Source: Dryomyza anilis (taxonomy: Eukaryota; Arthropoda; Insecta; Diptera; Dryomyzidae). From it: DNA of 64,000 nucleotides. The notes under the pieces were generated by a model that was not told the DNA's origin, did not search any database, and saw only the letters and a program-made list of their open reading frames with translations. Each line of letters opens with the position of its first letter. Position 1 is the first letter of the stretch. Location: contig OX638131.1 in NCBI GenBank assembly GCA_951804985.1, positions 107,811,363-107,875,362 of the forward strand, given 5' to 3'. The translations under genes and the position numbers were made by a program. Of this stretch, positions 9,786 through 21,709 are shown piece by piece.

Positions 9786-11906
9786 GAATTTTTACTGAGA
9801 AAATGTATTTTCACCGAAAAACTGCTTTTTTACTGAAAAATTACATTTTTACTGAAAAATTGAATTTTTATTGAAAAATTGAATTTTACTGAAAAATTGT
9901 ATTTATTACTAAAAATTGAATTTTACTGAAAAATTGTATTTATTACTGAAAAATTGAATTTTTATTGAAAAATTGAATTTTTTCTGAAAATTTGAATTTT
10001 TACTGAAAAATTGAATTTTTACTGAAAAATTGAATTTTACTGAAAAATTGTATTTATTACTTAAAAATTGAATTTTTACTGAAAAATTGAATTTTTACTG
10101 AAAAATTGAATTTTTACTGAAAAATTGAATTTTTACTGAAAAATTGAATTTTTACTGAAAAATTGAATTTTTACTGAAAAATTGAATTTTGCTGAAAAAT
10201 TGAATTTTTACTGAAAAATTGAATTTTTACTGAAAAATTAAATTTTTATTGAAAAATTGAATTTTTACTGAAAAATTGAATTTTTACTGAAAAATTGAAT
10301 TTTTTTTACTGAAAAATTGCATTTTTACTGAAAAATTGAATTTTTTTACTGAAAAATTGAATTTTTTTACTGAAAAATTGCATTTTTACTGAAAAATTGA
10401 ATTTTTTTACTGAAAAATTGAATTTTTACTGAAAAATTGAATTTTACTGAAAAATTGTATTTATTACTTAAAAATTGAATTTTTACTGAAACATTGAATT
10501 TTTACTGAAAAATTGAATTTTTACTGAAAAATTGAATTTTTACTGAAAAATTGAATTTTTACTGAAAATTTGAATTTTTACTGAAAATTTGAATTTTTAC
10601 TGAAAATTTGAATTTTTACTGAAAAATTGAATTTTTACTGAAAAATTTAATTTTTTTTACTGAAAAATTGCATTTTTACTGAAAAATTGAATTTTTTTAC
10701 TGAAAAATTGCATTTTTACTGAAAAATTGAATTTTTTTACTGAAAAATTGAATTTTTACTGAAAAATTGAATTTTACTGAAAAATTGTATTTATTACTTA
10801 AAAATTGAATTTTTACTGAAAAATTTAATATTTACTGAAACATTGAATTTTTACTGAAACATTGAATTTTTACTGAAACATTGAATTTTTACTGAAAAAT
10901 TTAATTTTTACTGAAAAATTTAATTTTTACTGAAAAAATTTAATTTTTACTGAAAAATTTAATTTTTACTGAAAAATTTAATTTTTACTGAAAAATTTAA
11001 TTTTTACTGAAAAATTTAATTTTTACTGAAAAATTTAATTTTTACTGAAAAATTTAATTTTTACTGAAAAATTGAATTTTTACTGAAAAATTGAATTTTA
11101 CTGAAAAATTGTATTTATTACTGAAAAATTGAAACATTGAATTTTTACTGAAAAATTGAATTTTTGCTGAAAAATTGAATGTTTACTGAAAAATTGAATT
11201 TTTACTGAAAAATTGAATTTTTACTGAAAATTTGTATTTTTACTGAAAAATTAAATTTTTTTCTGAAAAATTAAATGTTTTACTAAAAAATTGAATTTTT
11301 ACTGAAAATGGAATTTTTACTGAAAAATTCAATTTTTACTGAAAAATGAATTTTTACTGAAAAATTGAAGTTTTACTGAAAAATTGAATTTTTACTGAAA
11401 AATTGTTTTTTACTGAAAAAATTGTATTTTTACTGAAAAATTAAATTTTTTACTAAAAAATTGAATTTTTACTGAAAATTGAATTTATATTTTTTAATAA
11501 TAATTTGAATTTTTACTGTAAAATTGAATTTTTACTGAAAAATTAAATTTTTACTGAAAAATTGAATTTTACTGAAAAATTAAATTTTTACTGAAAAATT
11601 GTATTTTTACTGAAAAATAGAATTTTTACTGAAAAATAGAATTTTTACTGAAAAATAGAATTTTTACTGAAAAATAGAATTTTTACTGAAAAATAGAATT
11701 TTTACTGAAAAGTTGAATTTTTACTGAAAAATTAAATTTTTACTGAAAAATTAAATTTTTACTGTAAAATTGAATTTTTACTAAATATTTATTTTTACTG
11801 AAAAATTGATTTTATACTGAAAAATTGAATTTTTTTCTGAAAAATTGAATTTTTATTTATAATCGAATTTTTACTGAAAAATTTATTGTTTTTTTTACTA
11901 AAAAAT
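9786..11906. repeat. 19-bp near-palindromic minisatellite array (ACTG core)
   Basis: The consensus unit GAATTTTTACTGAAAAATT reads AATTTTT-ACTG-AAAAATT, so each unit is self-complementary around a 4-base core. Roughly 2.1 kb of units vary by single bases (GCATTTT, GTATTTATTACT, AAATTTTT), with local runs of the same variant, as expected from repeated local amplification. It fades into T-rich sequence at the right. Confidence 0.92.
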
Positions 11907-12355
11907 TGATTTTGCATTTTCCCCTTTGTATAAGTTTTATTTTTAATTTTGTATTTGTTTATGCTTTTTTTCTGTTTTTGTTTTTTTTCTGTTTTCGGAT
12001 TTTTGCGTTTGCATTTTGCGTGTTTGTTTTTAATTTTGATTTTGTTTTTAACTTTAGGTTATGTCTTTATATTGCTTTTGTTTTCTTTTTTGCTTTTATT
12101 TTTGTGTTATTGCTTTAATGTTTTTGTATTTTTCATTTTGCTTGTGTTTTTTCGATTTCTTTGCATTTTAGTATTTTTGTGATTTTTTATTTTTGTTTAT
12201 ATTTTTTTTTGCTTTAGTTTTGTGTTTTTTCTCTGGCAGTGTATTTTTTTTTTAGTTTTTGCTTTTGTATTTTTTAGTTTTCTCTTGTTTTTGTATTTGC
12301 TTTTATGTTTTTACTTTTGTCATATATTTTTTTATGTATTTGAGAATTATTTTTC
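11907..12355. repeat. T-rich TTTTTGYTTTTG low-complexity tract
   Basis: Pyrimidine-dominated words such as TTTTTGTTTTTG, GCTTTTGT and TTTGCGTTTGC. It is of the same type as 17045-18490 and likewise ends against a copy of the same dispersed element. Open frames here are Phe/Leu-rich by-products. Confidence 0.75.
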
Positions 12356-12560
12356 ATGGTCGTCATTGGTGTAAGTGTCGAGTTACATCGTATGGCAAAC
12401 GTAGGTTGTATGGAATGTGCCAAGCACTTTTATTTTATCCCATATATAGCCCATATATATAGCCTATGTCAACCTCCGGACTTCATACTATACTCGTGTA
12501 AAATTTCAGTCAAATCGGTTCGGGGGTTTAGACATGATGCTGGGACAAAGAAATAAAAAT
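12356..12560 (+). repeat. Dispersed element D, copy 1
   Basis: It shares with 18490-18745, in order: TTGGTGTAAGT-type start, CGAGTTACATCG, AGGTTGTATGG, GTGCCAAGCAC, ATATAGCC, CACCTCCGGAC-like AACCTCCGGAC, ACTATACT, TTTCAGTCAAATCGGTTCGG, and GGTTTAGACATGATGCTGGG. The type is unknown; neither TIRs nor coding sequence were found. Confidence 0.7.
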
Positions 12561-12569
12561 CACCAAAAA

Positions 12570-12795
12570 CATTTTTATGAAAGACTTAAATTTCGAGTTT
12601 GTTGATTAATATTATAAAAAGTAATTGATTCATTTTTAAAGTTGAAATATCTGTTGATAGATTTAAATTTTCTTATCATGTGGTAAAAACAATTGAGATC
12701 ATCGATTAAAAATTGCCAGATATATAAAGATTTTTGTAAATGAATATTTGGAATTCTGAAAATGTATTTGGTGACTTTTCGTTGTACAACGACGA
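12570..12795 (-). mobile_element. MITE related to 21068-21324, one end missing
   Basis: The right end carries AATGTATTTGGTGACTTTTC and GTTGTACAACGACGA followed by TA, matching the TIR of the 257-bp MITE. The interior (AAATTTCGAG, AATATTATAAAAAGTAATTG, GAAATATCTGTTGATAG) matches that element. The left TIR is absent. Confidence 0.7.
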
Positions 12796-12805
12796 TATAT
12801 AAATA

Positions 12806-13775
12806 GAAAGATAGATGATAGACAAACGAATTTAATATATACAAAATAAATTTGCTACTTTTATAATGGCTTTGGGTTTCATTTAAATATAACTCTGTTT
12901 TGAATTTCTAAATTATGATAATTTCAATGCGGTATAAGTCGAAAATATGGAAACTAACGCATGACAAATCTCAAATTTCCAACAGAATTTTAATAGTAGG
13001 TAATATATTTTAAATCTATAAAAATCTCGTATCGTAGAACTCCTATCAAAGAATACGCATCTTCGATCAAGATACTGCATATTCCAAATTATATTACAAA
13101 TGCCTTTAAATTCTAAAGAAATCCTTTCAAATATATTAGAAAATACGGAAATTATATGATTTTGATAATGTTAAAATGAAAAGCATTAAATTAAACCACC
13201 ATTTGGAATGCTGTATTTTTGCATGAAGTCAGTGTTTTTTTTTTTTCAAATTTCATTAATTTGCAAATGTGAACATTTCTGCTGTCAACACTTTTTGGTA
13301 TCCGTCGTTGACATTGATATGCGGGACACAACAGCAGCAACTTGTTTGTTTATTTTAAATGTTGTTGTTGTTGCTGTTGCCTTTCTCCGTATGTCATTCA
13401 ACTGTCAACAACTATTGCAACTGATGGCGTTGGCGTTTTTAACTTAATTTCCTTCGTCTGTTTATGTTTGTCGGTCGGTCGGTTTGGTCAACGTCAGTGG
13501 TGCCACGTGCAGCACCAAATCAATGGGCAACTATAGTATTGATTGCCATTTCAATGCAATTTCAGATTGAAAATAATTATATTATAAAATTTCAATTTTG
13601 CGTAAATTATGCGAAAAAGTTTCGTTAATTTTAAATTACACAAACATTTCAAAATGTAGACTTTTTATATATTAAAAATTAATCATTTACACGTTATATA
13701 GGGGAAATTTTGCTTTTTAAATTTAGAAAATTCCATTTGAAAATGAGAATTTTCATTTTACACAGAGACATTTAA
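12806..13775. other. Intergenic or intronic DNA, no gene recognised
   Basis: 13200-13540 is less AT-rich and contains CAGCAGCAAC and (TTG)n-like runs, CGGTCGGTCGG and CAACGTCAGTGGTGCC. No frame there has recognisable similarity to a protein family. Confidence 0.4.
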
Positions 13776-15333
13776 TTTCATCTCCTTCTTCTCATTCTTC
13801 TTCTCATCTCTTTCCTTTCTTTCATCTCCTTCATCTCCTTCATTTCCTTCATCTTCTTCATCTCCTTTATCTCCTTATCTCCTTCATATTCTTCATCTTC
13901 TTCATCTTCTTTATATCCTTCATTTCCTTCATCTCCTTCATCTCTTTCATCTCCTTCATCTCCTTCATCTCCTTCATCTCCTTCATCTCCTTCATCTCCT
14001 TCATCTCCTTCATCTCCTTCATCTCCTTCATCTCCTTCATCTTCTTCATCTACTTCATCTACTTCTTCTCCTTCATCTCCTTCATCTCCTTCATCTCCTT
14101 CATCTCCTTCATCTCCTTCATCTCCTTCATCTCCTTCATCTCCTTCATCTCCTTCATCTCCTTCATCTCCTTCATCTCCTTCATCTCCTTCATCTCCTTC
14201 ATCTCCTTCATCTCCTTCATCTCCTACATCTCCTTCCCCCTTTTGTTTTCCCTCATCTCCTTCATCTCGTTCATCTCTTTCATCTCCTACATCTCCTTCA
14301 TCTCCTTCATCTCCTTCATCTCCTTCATCTCCTTCATCTCCTTCATCTCCTTCATCTCCTTCATCTCCTTCATCTCCTTCATCTCCTTCATCTCCTTCAT
14401 CTCCTTCATCTCCTTCATCTCCTTCATCTCCTTCATCTCCTTCATCTCCTTCATCTCCTTCATCTCCTTCATCTCCTTCATCTCCTTCATCTCCTTCATC
14501 TCCTTCATCTCCTTCATCTCCTTCATCTCCTTCATCTCCTTCATCTCCTTCATCTCCTTCATCTCCTTCATCTCCTTCATCTCCTTCATCTCCTTCATCT
14601 CCTTCATCTCCTTCATCTCCTTCATCTCCTTCATCTCATTCATGTCCTTCAACTCCTTCTTCTCCTTCATCTCCCTCATCTCCCTCATCTCTTTCATCTC
14701 CTTCATCTCCTTCATCTCTTTTATCTCCTTCATCTCTTCATCTCCTTCATCTCCTTCATCTCCTTCATCTCCTTCATCTCCTTCATCTCCTTCATCTCCT
14801 TCATCTCCTTCATCTCCTTCATCTCCTTCATCTCCTTCATCTCCTTCATCTCCTTCATCTCCTTCATCTCCTTCATCTCCTTCATCTCCTTCATCTCATT
14901 CATGTCCTTCAACTCCTTCTTCTCCTTCATCTCCCTCATCTCCCTCATCTCTTTCATCTCCTTCATCTCCTTCATCTCTTTTATCTCCTTCATCTCTTCA
15001 TCTCCTTCATCTCCTTCATCTCCTTCATCTCCTTCATCTCCTTCATCTCCTTCATCTCCTTCATCTCCTTCATCTCCTTCATCTCCTTCATCTCCTTCAT
15101 CTCCTTCATCTCCTTCATCTCCTTCATCTCCTTCGTCTCCTTCATCTCCGTCATCTCCTTCATCTCCTTCATCTCCTTCATTTCCTTCATCTCCTTCATC
15201 TCCTTCATCTCCTTCATCTCCTTCATCTCCTTCATCTCCTTCATCTCCTTCATCTCCTTCATCTGCTTCATCTTCTTCATCTCTTTCATCTCCTTCACTT
15301 CCTTCATCGCCTTCATCTCCTTCATCTCCTTCT
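13776..15333. repeat. 9-bp CTTCATCTC minisatellite array with a 260-bp internal duplication
   Basis: Nearly perfect TTCATCTCC units over about 1.5 kb, pyrimidine-rich on the + strand. A distinctive block (CATCTCATTCATGTCC, then CTTCAACTCCTTCTTCTCC, then TTTTATCTCC, CATCTCTTCATC) occurs at about 14631-14740 and again exactly 260 bp later, a second-order duplication. The 9-bp period leaves all frames open (Ser-Phe-Ile, Pro-Ser-Ser, His-Leu-Leu on +; Met-Lys-Glu on -). I regard those as by-products, not genes. Confidence 0.93.
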
Positions 15334-15904
15334 TTGGATTTCTTTTGTATTCGAAAACTTTTTCACTGGGTCCTGAATATTTTTTCTTTATGTTTGTCGT
15401 TTTTGTCAACATGCCAAGTCTTCCTTCCGGTTTCCGTCATGTAATGTGTGCGTCTCTGGTGACCTACCAGGCATCCCACATGCTCGCTCGCTCACTCGCT
15501 CATCCATTCGCTCTTACTCTCTTTCTTTTTGTCTGTGTCAATGATGGCAACTCATCAGCAGCTCTTATATCATGACATGTATGTGTGTGTGTGTTGATGG
15601 TCTGAAGTATCTACGTCGTTGTATTCTTCGTTGTTGTTGCTGTGTAGCTGTATCTGTGTTAGTGTGCTACGCTTAACATGTAATTTGAATGCTAGAGTAA
15701 AAAATAAAAATAAAAATATGAAAAATAGAAAAAAATTATGTCAGCGTAAAAAAAGTTCACTCTTGAAGCTGCCGCATCAATTTGTGCCAAACAACAAAAT
15801 CACCATTTTTTCTGCTTACATGACACTGGTTTTAGGTTTGCTGATGTTGTTGATTTTTTTTTGTATTTTTGAATGATGTTGTTGTTGCAAATACATTTTG
15901 GGTT
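15334..15904. other. Comparatively GC-rich unique islet, no gene recognised
   Basis: 15390-15660 includes CTTCCGGTTTCCGTCATG, CATGCTCGCTCGCTCACTCG and CTTTTTGTCTGTGTCAATG. It looks unique and might hold regulatory or 5' UTR sequence, but I see no decisive signal. Confidence 0.3.
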
Positions 15905-16395
15905 CAGTGAAGATTGAGGAGTAAAATATGGGTTAAAATGGTAGTTAAAAGGGAGGTTAAAAAGGGGGTTAGAAAGATGATAAAAATGCGGTTGAGAAGG
16001 AGGTTAAAAAGGAAGTTAAAAAACGCTAAAAATTACCAGGAGTATTCAAAATGAGTAGAAAGAGATGATAAATTCTTGTTGTAAAAATTCAGGTGTAATA
16101 TAGGATTTTAAAGATTCAATGTGAGATTTGATAGTTCTGATAAAAAAAGTAGTAAAATTGAGTACAAAATGATTAAAAATAAATAGTATAGTATATGAAT
16201 TATAGAATATGAAAGGTCTAGCATATTAAAATAGCTCTTTAGGCTATGATACTATTTAGTTTTTTTTGTTTTTCTGTCTAAATAGGCTATAAAATAAGAG
16301 TAGAAAATGTAATTAAAATAACTTAAAAGAAGAGAGAAGGTTTCAGAAAATTCAAATTATGACTTGATCCAAAAATTATATGAAAAGTTAACATT
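15905..16395. other. Purine-rich short GGTTAAAAAGG-type repeats, then AT-rich DNA
   Basis: 15930-16030 has degenerate GGTTAAAAGGGAGGTTAAAA words. The remainder is plain AT-rich sequence. Confidence 0.45.
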
Positions 16396-16400
16396 GCTCG

Positions 16401-16475
16401 GTTGATGTTTGTTTTGAATTTGCCAATATCAACAATGTCTTGAAAAACGGACGCAGGGTTATCGTTTCACAAACT
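16401..16475 (-). pseudogene. Short LINE ORF2 C-terminal fragment
   Basis: On the minus strand it matches the better copy at 48425-48890: a segment equivalent to PASVF, DI, DIGKFKTNI is visible. The Trp codon of the LWNNLP motif is TGA here, so the frame is broken. It is a small dead remnant of the same non-LTR retrotransposon family. Confidence 0.7.
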
Positions 16476-16479
16476 AAAC

Positions 16480-17044
16480 TGTAAACTAAGAACTGTTTGA
16501 AAATAAAATGTTAAAAAGAGTATTAAAAAGTCGGGTGATGTTAAAATATTAAGTAACAATAAAAAGTGCGAATAAGTTAAAAGCATGTACAAAATGAGAG
16601 TTATAAAAATAAACTAAAAGAAAAGTGTTTTTCATTTGCGGCACAAAAATTTTAACTGTTAAAAGGGTCCAAATGTAATTTAAAAAGGACATATTGTAAT
16701 TAAAAATGTCAAAACGTAACTTTAAGAAAAGAAAAAATAAGGCTTGTCACAACTTAAAGCTTTCCTTAAAAGCTAAATAAAATTTTGAGTGCAAAGATGA
16801 AACTTGTGTGTAAAAAAGAGCATTACTTAAAAACGCTCAGACCGTCGAGGTAATATGTGTCTTCAAATATGGATTATTTCTCTGAAATGACTTGTTTGTC
16901 AGCACATTTATGGTACATTGTAAAGGGTGCATTAGAAAACCAAAAAACCATCGTTAATTTATAATTTTAATTTATAATTTATAATGTTAGTCATTGCAAC
17001 AGAGTTATTTAACATATTGTTAAAAATGAAAATGTGAGTATATT
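16480..17044. other. AT-rich DNA, no gene recognised
   Basis: Nothing beyond scattered GTTAAAA words was seen. Confidence 0.4.
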
Positions 17045-18489
17045 CACTTGGGATGTGGAAAAGTTTTTATATTCGTATTTTTTCTTTTCTTATGTGCTTT
17101 TGTTTTTGTCCTTTTGTATTTGCTTTTGTTTTTGATTTTTTTTGTGTTTGTGTTTTTGTTTTTGCTTTTTTTATTGATTTTATTTGTCTGTTTTCGCTTT
17201 GGTTGTTGCGAATTGTTTTTTTTTTGTATTTTTACTTTTGATTTTTTTTTTATTTTTTGTTTTGCTTTTGTTCTTGATACTGTGTTTTTGCAAATTACTT
17301 TTTTTTTGTGTTTTTGCTTTTGATTTTTTTTTTATTTTTTTGATTTGCTTTTGTTCTTGATATTGTGTTTTAGCTTTTGCGTTTGCTCTTGTGTTTGTGT
17401 TTGTTTTTGCTTTGGATTTTCTCTTTTCCCTTTTTTGATTTTTTTTGTTTCTGTGTGTTCTGTGTTTTTGTTTTTATTTTTTTGAGTTTTTCGTTTTGTT
17501 GTTGTTTTGGTATTTTTCTTTTCTTATGTGCTTTTGTTTTTGTCCTTTTGTATTTGCTTTTGTTTTTTGCGTTTTTGATTTTTTTGGTGTTTGTATTTTT
17601 GTTTTTGTTTTTGCTTTTCTTATTGATTTTATTTTTCTGTTTTCGCTTTGGTTTTTGCGAATTTGTTTTTTTTTTGTGTTGTTACTTTTGATTTTTTTTT
17701 GATTTTTTTGTTTTGCTTTTGTTCTTGACACTGTGTTTTAGCTTTCGTTTTTGCGAATTTGTTTTTTTTTGTGTTTTTGCTTTTGATTTTTTGATTTGAT
17801 TTTGTTCTTGATATTGTGTTTTTGCTTTTGCGTTTCTTCTTGTGTTTGTCTTTGTTTTAGCTTTGGATTTTCTCTTTTCCCTTTTTTGATTTTTTTCAGT
17901 TCTGTGTGTTCTGTGTTTTTGTTTTTATTTTTTTTGTGTTTTTGGTTTTGTTGTTGTTTCGGTATTTTTCTTTTTTTTTTGTTCTTTTGTATTTGCTTTT
18001 GTTTTTTGCGTTTTTGTTTATGATTTTTTTTGTGTTTGTGTTTTTGTTTTTGCTTTTGTTATTAATTTTATTTTTCTGTTTTCGCTTTCGCTTTGGTTTT
18101 TGCGAATTTATTTTTTTTGTGTTTTTACTTTTGTTTTTTTTTTGTTTTGGTTTTGTTTTTGCGAATTTGTTTTTTTTTGTGTTTTTGCTTTTGAATTTTT
18201 TTATTTTTTTGATTTGCTTTTGTTCTTTATTTTGTGTTTTTGTTTTTGCTCTTGTGTTTGTGTTTGTTTTTCTTTTGATTTTTTCTTTTCCCTTTTTTGT
18301 TTTTTTTTTTCGTTTCTGTGTTTTTGTTTTTATTTTTCTTTTCGTTTCTATGTTTTTGTTTTTATTTTTTTTGTGTTTTTGGTTTTGTTGTTGTTTTGGT
18401 ATTTTTTCTTTTTTTATGTGGTTTTTTTCCTTTTTTTTTTGCTTTTGTTTTACATTTTTTGCTTTTGTATTTTTTTGTATGTTAGTATT
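17045..18489. repeat. T-rich array with roughly 445-bp higher-order units
   Basis: Low-complexity TTTTTGTTTTTGC sequence, but ordered: TATGTGCTTTTGTTTTTGTC occurs at 17091 and about 17525, and GTTGTTKYGGTATTTTTC occurs at about 17501, 17953 and 18390. These give units of about 434-452 bp repeated about three times. The Phe-rich + and Lys/Asn-rich - frames (the largest at 17896-18564) are consequences of composition. Confidence 0.85.
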
Positions 18490-18745
18490 TTGTTTTATTT
18501 TCTTAACTGGTGTCAGTACCGAGTGATGTCGTTTTGAAAGTTTAGGTTGTATGGGAGGTGCCACGCGCCTTTGTCAAATCCCGCCCACATATAGCCTGTC
18601 ACCTCCGGACACTATATTATTCTGTTGCATAATTTTAGTCGAACCGTCGTTCAGCGGTTTAGAAGTGATCCTGGAACAAACAGAATTCCAGACAGACAGA
18701 CAGACATACAGACGGACCAAATATTTTAAACATATATATAGATTT
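18490..18745 (+). repeat. Dispersed element D, copy 2
   Basis: It contains GGTGTCAGTACCGAG, AGGTTGTATGGGAGGTGCCA, ATATAGCC, CACCTCCGGACACTATA, TTTTAGTCGAACCG, GGTTTAGAAGTGATCCTGG, then a (GACA)n run and AAACATATATATAGATT. It is the better preserved of two copies. Both lie immediately to the right of a T-rich tract, so that tract probably belongs to the element or grew from its edge. Confidence 0.75.
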
Positions 18746-20229
18746 AAAGTTTTTTTGTTGATCCTTACGTTTCTAATTTTTTTAGTCCATAATCCATACC
18801 TTGTTTTTCGTTCATATAATTGTTCGCCCTGTTACTTACTTTAAAGTTTATTCTGCTCTTAATTTAGCTTTCAAAATATTCAAAACCATCCAGAAATACT
18901 TAATGATTGCAATAATTACTACATCTAGATCCTGTTGTACTTCTGATCGAAGCACAAATCAATACATTTAACCAACACATAGCCTCAGAAGTTCTTAGCC
19001 AAACTAATACTCTATTCTCACACACAGAGCCACAGCCTTTGATTGTGATTTCTGTCCTGCGGCCAGCTAATCAAATTCGCACATCCACAAAGATCGAGTC
19101 ACAAACGAACGAACGAGCCAACCAACTAACCAACCAACCAACACTTCCAAGTCATATCCTTTAATTGCAATCAAGTGAATTACAATAACGAAGTATAAGT
19201 GTCGGCAACGCCATTTATTGAATCTCGTCGTCATCGACACCTCATTGACACGAAGCTAGCTGCCATAGCACAGAATTCTTGACTTGGTTTGCTTTCTTGC
19301 TATTCATGCTTTTATTACCTATACTAAATTTTTTCCATTTAGTGTCCGTATTCCAACATTTTCTTATATCACCTTCTACCGTTGTTGCGCCATTTTAAAC
19401 CATAAAATCTATACTATATTTATTAATAGAAACTGTTTTTCATTCTCTTCACTCATTTTTCAAAATCTTCTTGTCCACCATCAGTTTCTTTACAAACTGC
19501 TTTTGTAATATCTGCTTTTTCTCAATTACTCCTTCTTTGTGTGTCTAGCTTTGCCGCGTTACTTTTAATACTTTTCCCTTTTCAGTCATTTCCATCGCTG
19601 TTGTCCTTTTATCTGTCTTTGTGTATTCTTTATGCTCTCTCACAAATAGACGTCCATCTTTGGTTTAACGACATCAGTGCCGCCGCAGGCCACAGTACAT
19701 TCTATCGTTAAAAATGTGCGAAAACTCGCACGATAGTTGGCAGCACGACCGCATTTACCACCATAAAAGCAAACATACCATTATTAGATCAACAACATAA
19801 CCGTGTTTCAATAGAAAATCATTGCAAAATCAAATAAGAATTCGTAATAAAATATTTGCTCATACCATGTGATTCTTCACTTCATTAAATTTTATGTCTT
19901 TAAATCTTTTCTTTATGTTCCGCGTATTATTTTTGTAATTTGGTTTCTATTCATATTACTGATTTTAGAGAAATAAATAAGGTTTTCTTATCAGAATTTA
20001 TTTTTTTTATATTAATCTCAATTTCAATCGATTCTTACCCCCTTGGTCTCACTTTTTTTAGGTTTTATATTTCTCCATTATTTCTCTTATTAGGCTTAAG
20101 TATATCGATTTTCCACATTGATTCAACGTCTGCGATTTGTTTTCATTTGATATCTTTCTTTAGATTTCAAATACTTTCTTTAACCCCTCCAATAAATTCT
20201 AACCTATATGAAAAGACAATTGGAATATA
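18746..20229. other. Intergenic or intronic DNA, no gene recognised
   Basis: 18995-19280 is less AT-rich, with a (CCAACCAA)n run near 19118-19140. No frame in the stretch has a recognisable domain. Confidence 0.4.
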
Positions 20230-20720
20230 TAATTTAAAGAGACAATTCTTCCTACAGCACATTCCTCCCAGAGTCTATTCTTGCTGTCGATAATTACACC
20301 CAGAGAGATAATTAAAAGCCATGAAAAATTGTACCCGATAATTGAATACTTAAAATTATTCAATATTTAAAACAAAAAAACAATACTTATCAGAGACAAT
20401 TCATCTAAGAGACAACACTTCCTCGCGACAATTGACGTGATAATCATTTTCGTTCAATACTTAATCGAAAAAATACTTCCCAGAGACATTTTTTATGCAA
20501 GATAAATCTTTCCAGAGATAATTTAATTTGTCCTCGAGACAAATATTCCCAAAGACAATTTTTTCTCGAGACAAAACACAGATGTAATTCTTCTTAGTGA
20601 GAATTCTTCCTCAATTCAATAATATACCGTGACAATTTTCCCCTTTCATTCGTATTACTAGATTATTGCTGGCTGAGACAATTTGTCCCCTGCTCAGAGT
20701 TACTTCTTCCCAGGTAATTT
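20230..20720. repeat. Degenerate GAGACAATTCTTCC repeat, block 1
   Basis: AGAGACAATTCTTCC, AGAGACAATTCATC, CGAGACAAATATTCCC and related words recur irregularly. The motif reappears at 21710-22475, 23460-23540 and 24710-25085, interrupted by MITEs and plain DNA. Confidence 0.7.
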
Positions 20721-21065
20721 TTTACCTTGGGACAATACGTCACAAAATCCCCAATCATCACAGTGACAATAAAAAAATTGGTTCGGAGATGCTTTTCACT
20801 CTCAATATTTTAATCACATTGAGAGTACTAATTTTGAAAAATATTAGTATATTTTATTAAATAATCACATTTCCTCAATAAAATTATTGCCCAAGAAAAT
20901 CTTTTCCCGGTTAATTTACGGTGCAAATTGTTTACTGATGATTTATGAATGAGACGTTCATAAAATATGTTTTTTCGCATTATTTTATTTATGAACTATA
21001 TTCATGAACTATGTATAATACTAAAAAAAATTCAAAAATTCATGGGTAAAAATTCTTAATCACTA
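20721..21065. other. AT-rich DNA without recognisable features
   Basis: No gene seen. CATAAAATATG and TATGAACTATG words hint at a decayed repeat. Confidence 0.35.
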
Positions 21066-21067
21066 TA

Positions 21068-21324
21068 TCTTCGTTGTAGAACGAAAAGTCACCAAATACA
21101 TTTTCAAAATGCCAAATATTCATTTAAAAAAATCTTTATATATCTTTCAGTTTTTTAAGCGATGATCTCAATTTTTTTACCACATAATACGAAAATGTAA
21201 ATCTATCAATTGATATTTCAACTTTAAAAATACTTCAATTACTTTTTATAATATTAATCAATAAAATCGAAATTTAAGTTTTTCAAAAATATGTATTTGG
21301 TGACTTTTCGTTCTACAACGACGA
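21068..21324. mobile_element. 257-bp MITE with long TIRs and TA target duplication
   Basis: The left end is TCTTCGTTGTAGAACGAAAA then GTCACCAAATACATTTT. The right end is its reverse complement over about 36 bases with two or three mismatches (TCGTCGTTGTAGAACG on the other strand). TA flanks both ends (21066-21067, 21325-21326), as in Tc1/mariner-type elements. There is no transposase. A related copy lies at 12570-12795. Confidence 0.85.
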
Positions 21325-21326
21325 TA

Positions 21327-21709
21327 AATTCATTATGAATAGGATTCATAAATTATACAACTTTTATTATTAATCATAAAATCGTCATTTTCTAAATGCG
21401 CCTCAATTGGTACAATGTATGAAATTTTAACCATGAATTATGAATAATAAATCATAAAATATATTCCAGAAACTATTCCAATTCCACATGACTTATGAAT
21501 ATATTGTACACAAAACACGAGTAAACATACGCATCATTTTATTCAATAAAACTTGATTTTTACTATAATCATATATTATGAGTAAAAACTAAATCATTAT
21601 GATTACTTATTCTTGGTTCTATATTATGATTAATTTTTGCAAAAGTTATGCGTATAATTCATGATTTATGAGAGCATTTTTCTCCGTGTTCATACTCGAT
21701 ATATTCCAG
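21327..21709. other. AT-rich DNA with TATGAAT/CATAAAT words
   Basis: No gene. Repeated ATTATGAATAATAAATCATAA-like words suggest a decayed satellite, not resolved further. Confidence 0.35.

Noticed and set aside
9786..11906. A CRISPR-like array of direct repeats
   Set aside because: There are no unique spacers; units abut directly and vary gradually. The organism is a eukaryote.
14243..15376. Long open frames encoding Ser-Phe-Ile, Pro-Ser-Ser and Met-Lys-Glu repeats
   Set aside because: The 9-bp period has no stop codon in these frames, so they stay open by construction. The predicted peptide switches repeat type at each indel, and there is no non-repetitive domain.
17896..18564. A 222-codon Lys/Asn-rich minus-strand frame and overlapping Phe-rich + frames
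   Set aside because: Pure composition effect of a T-rich low-complexity tract. Both strands are open over the same bases with no conserved motif.
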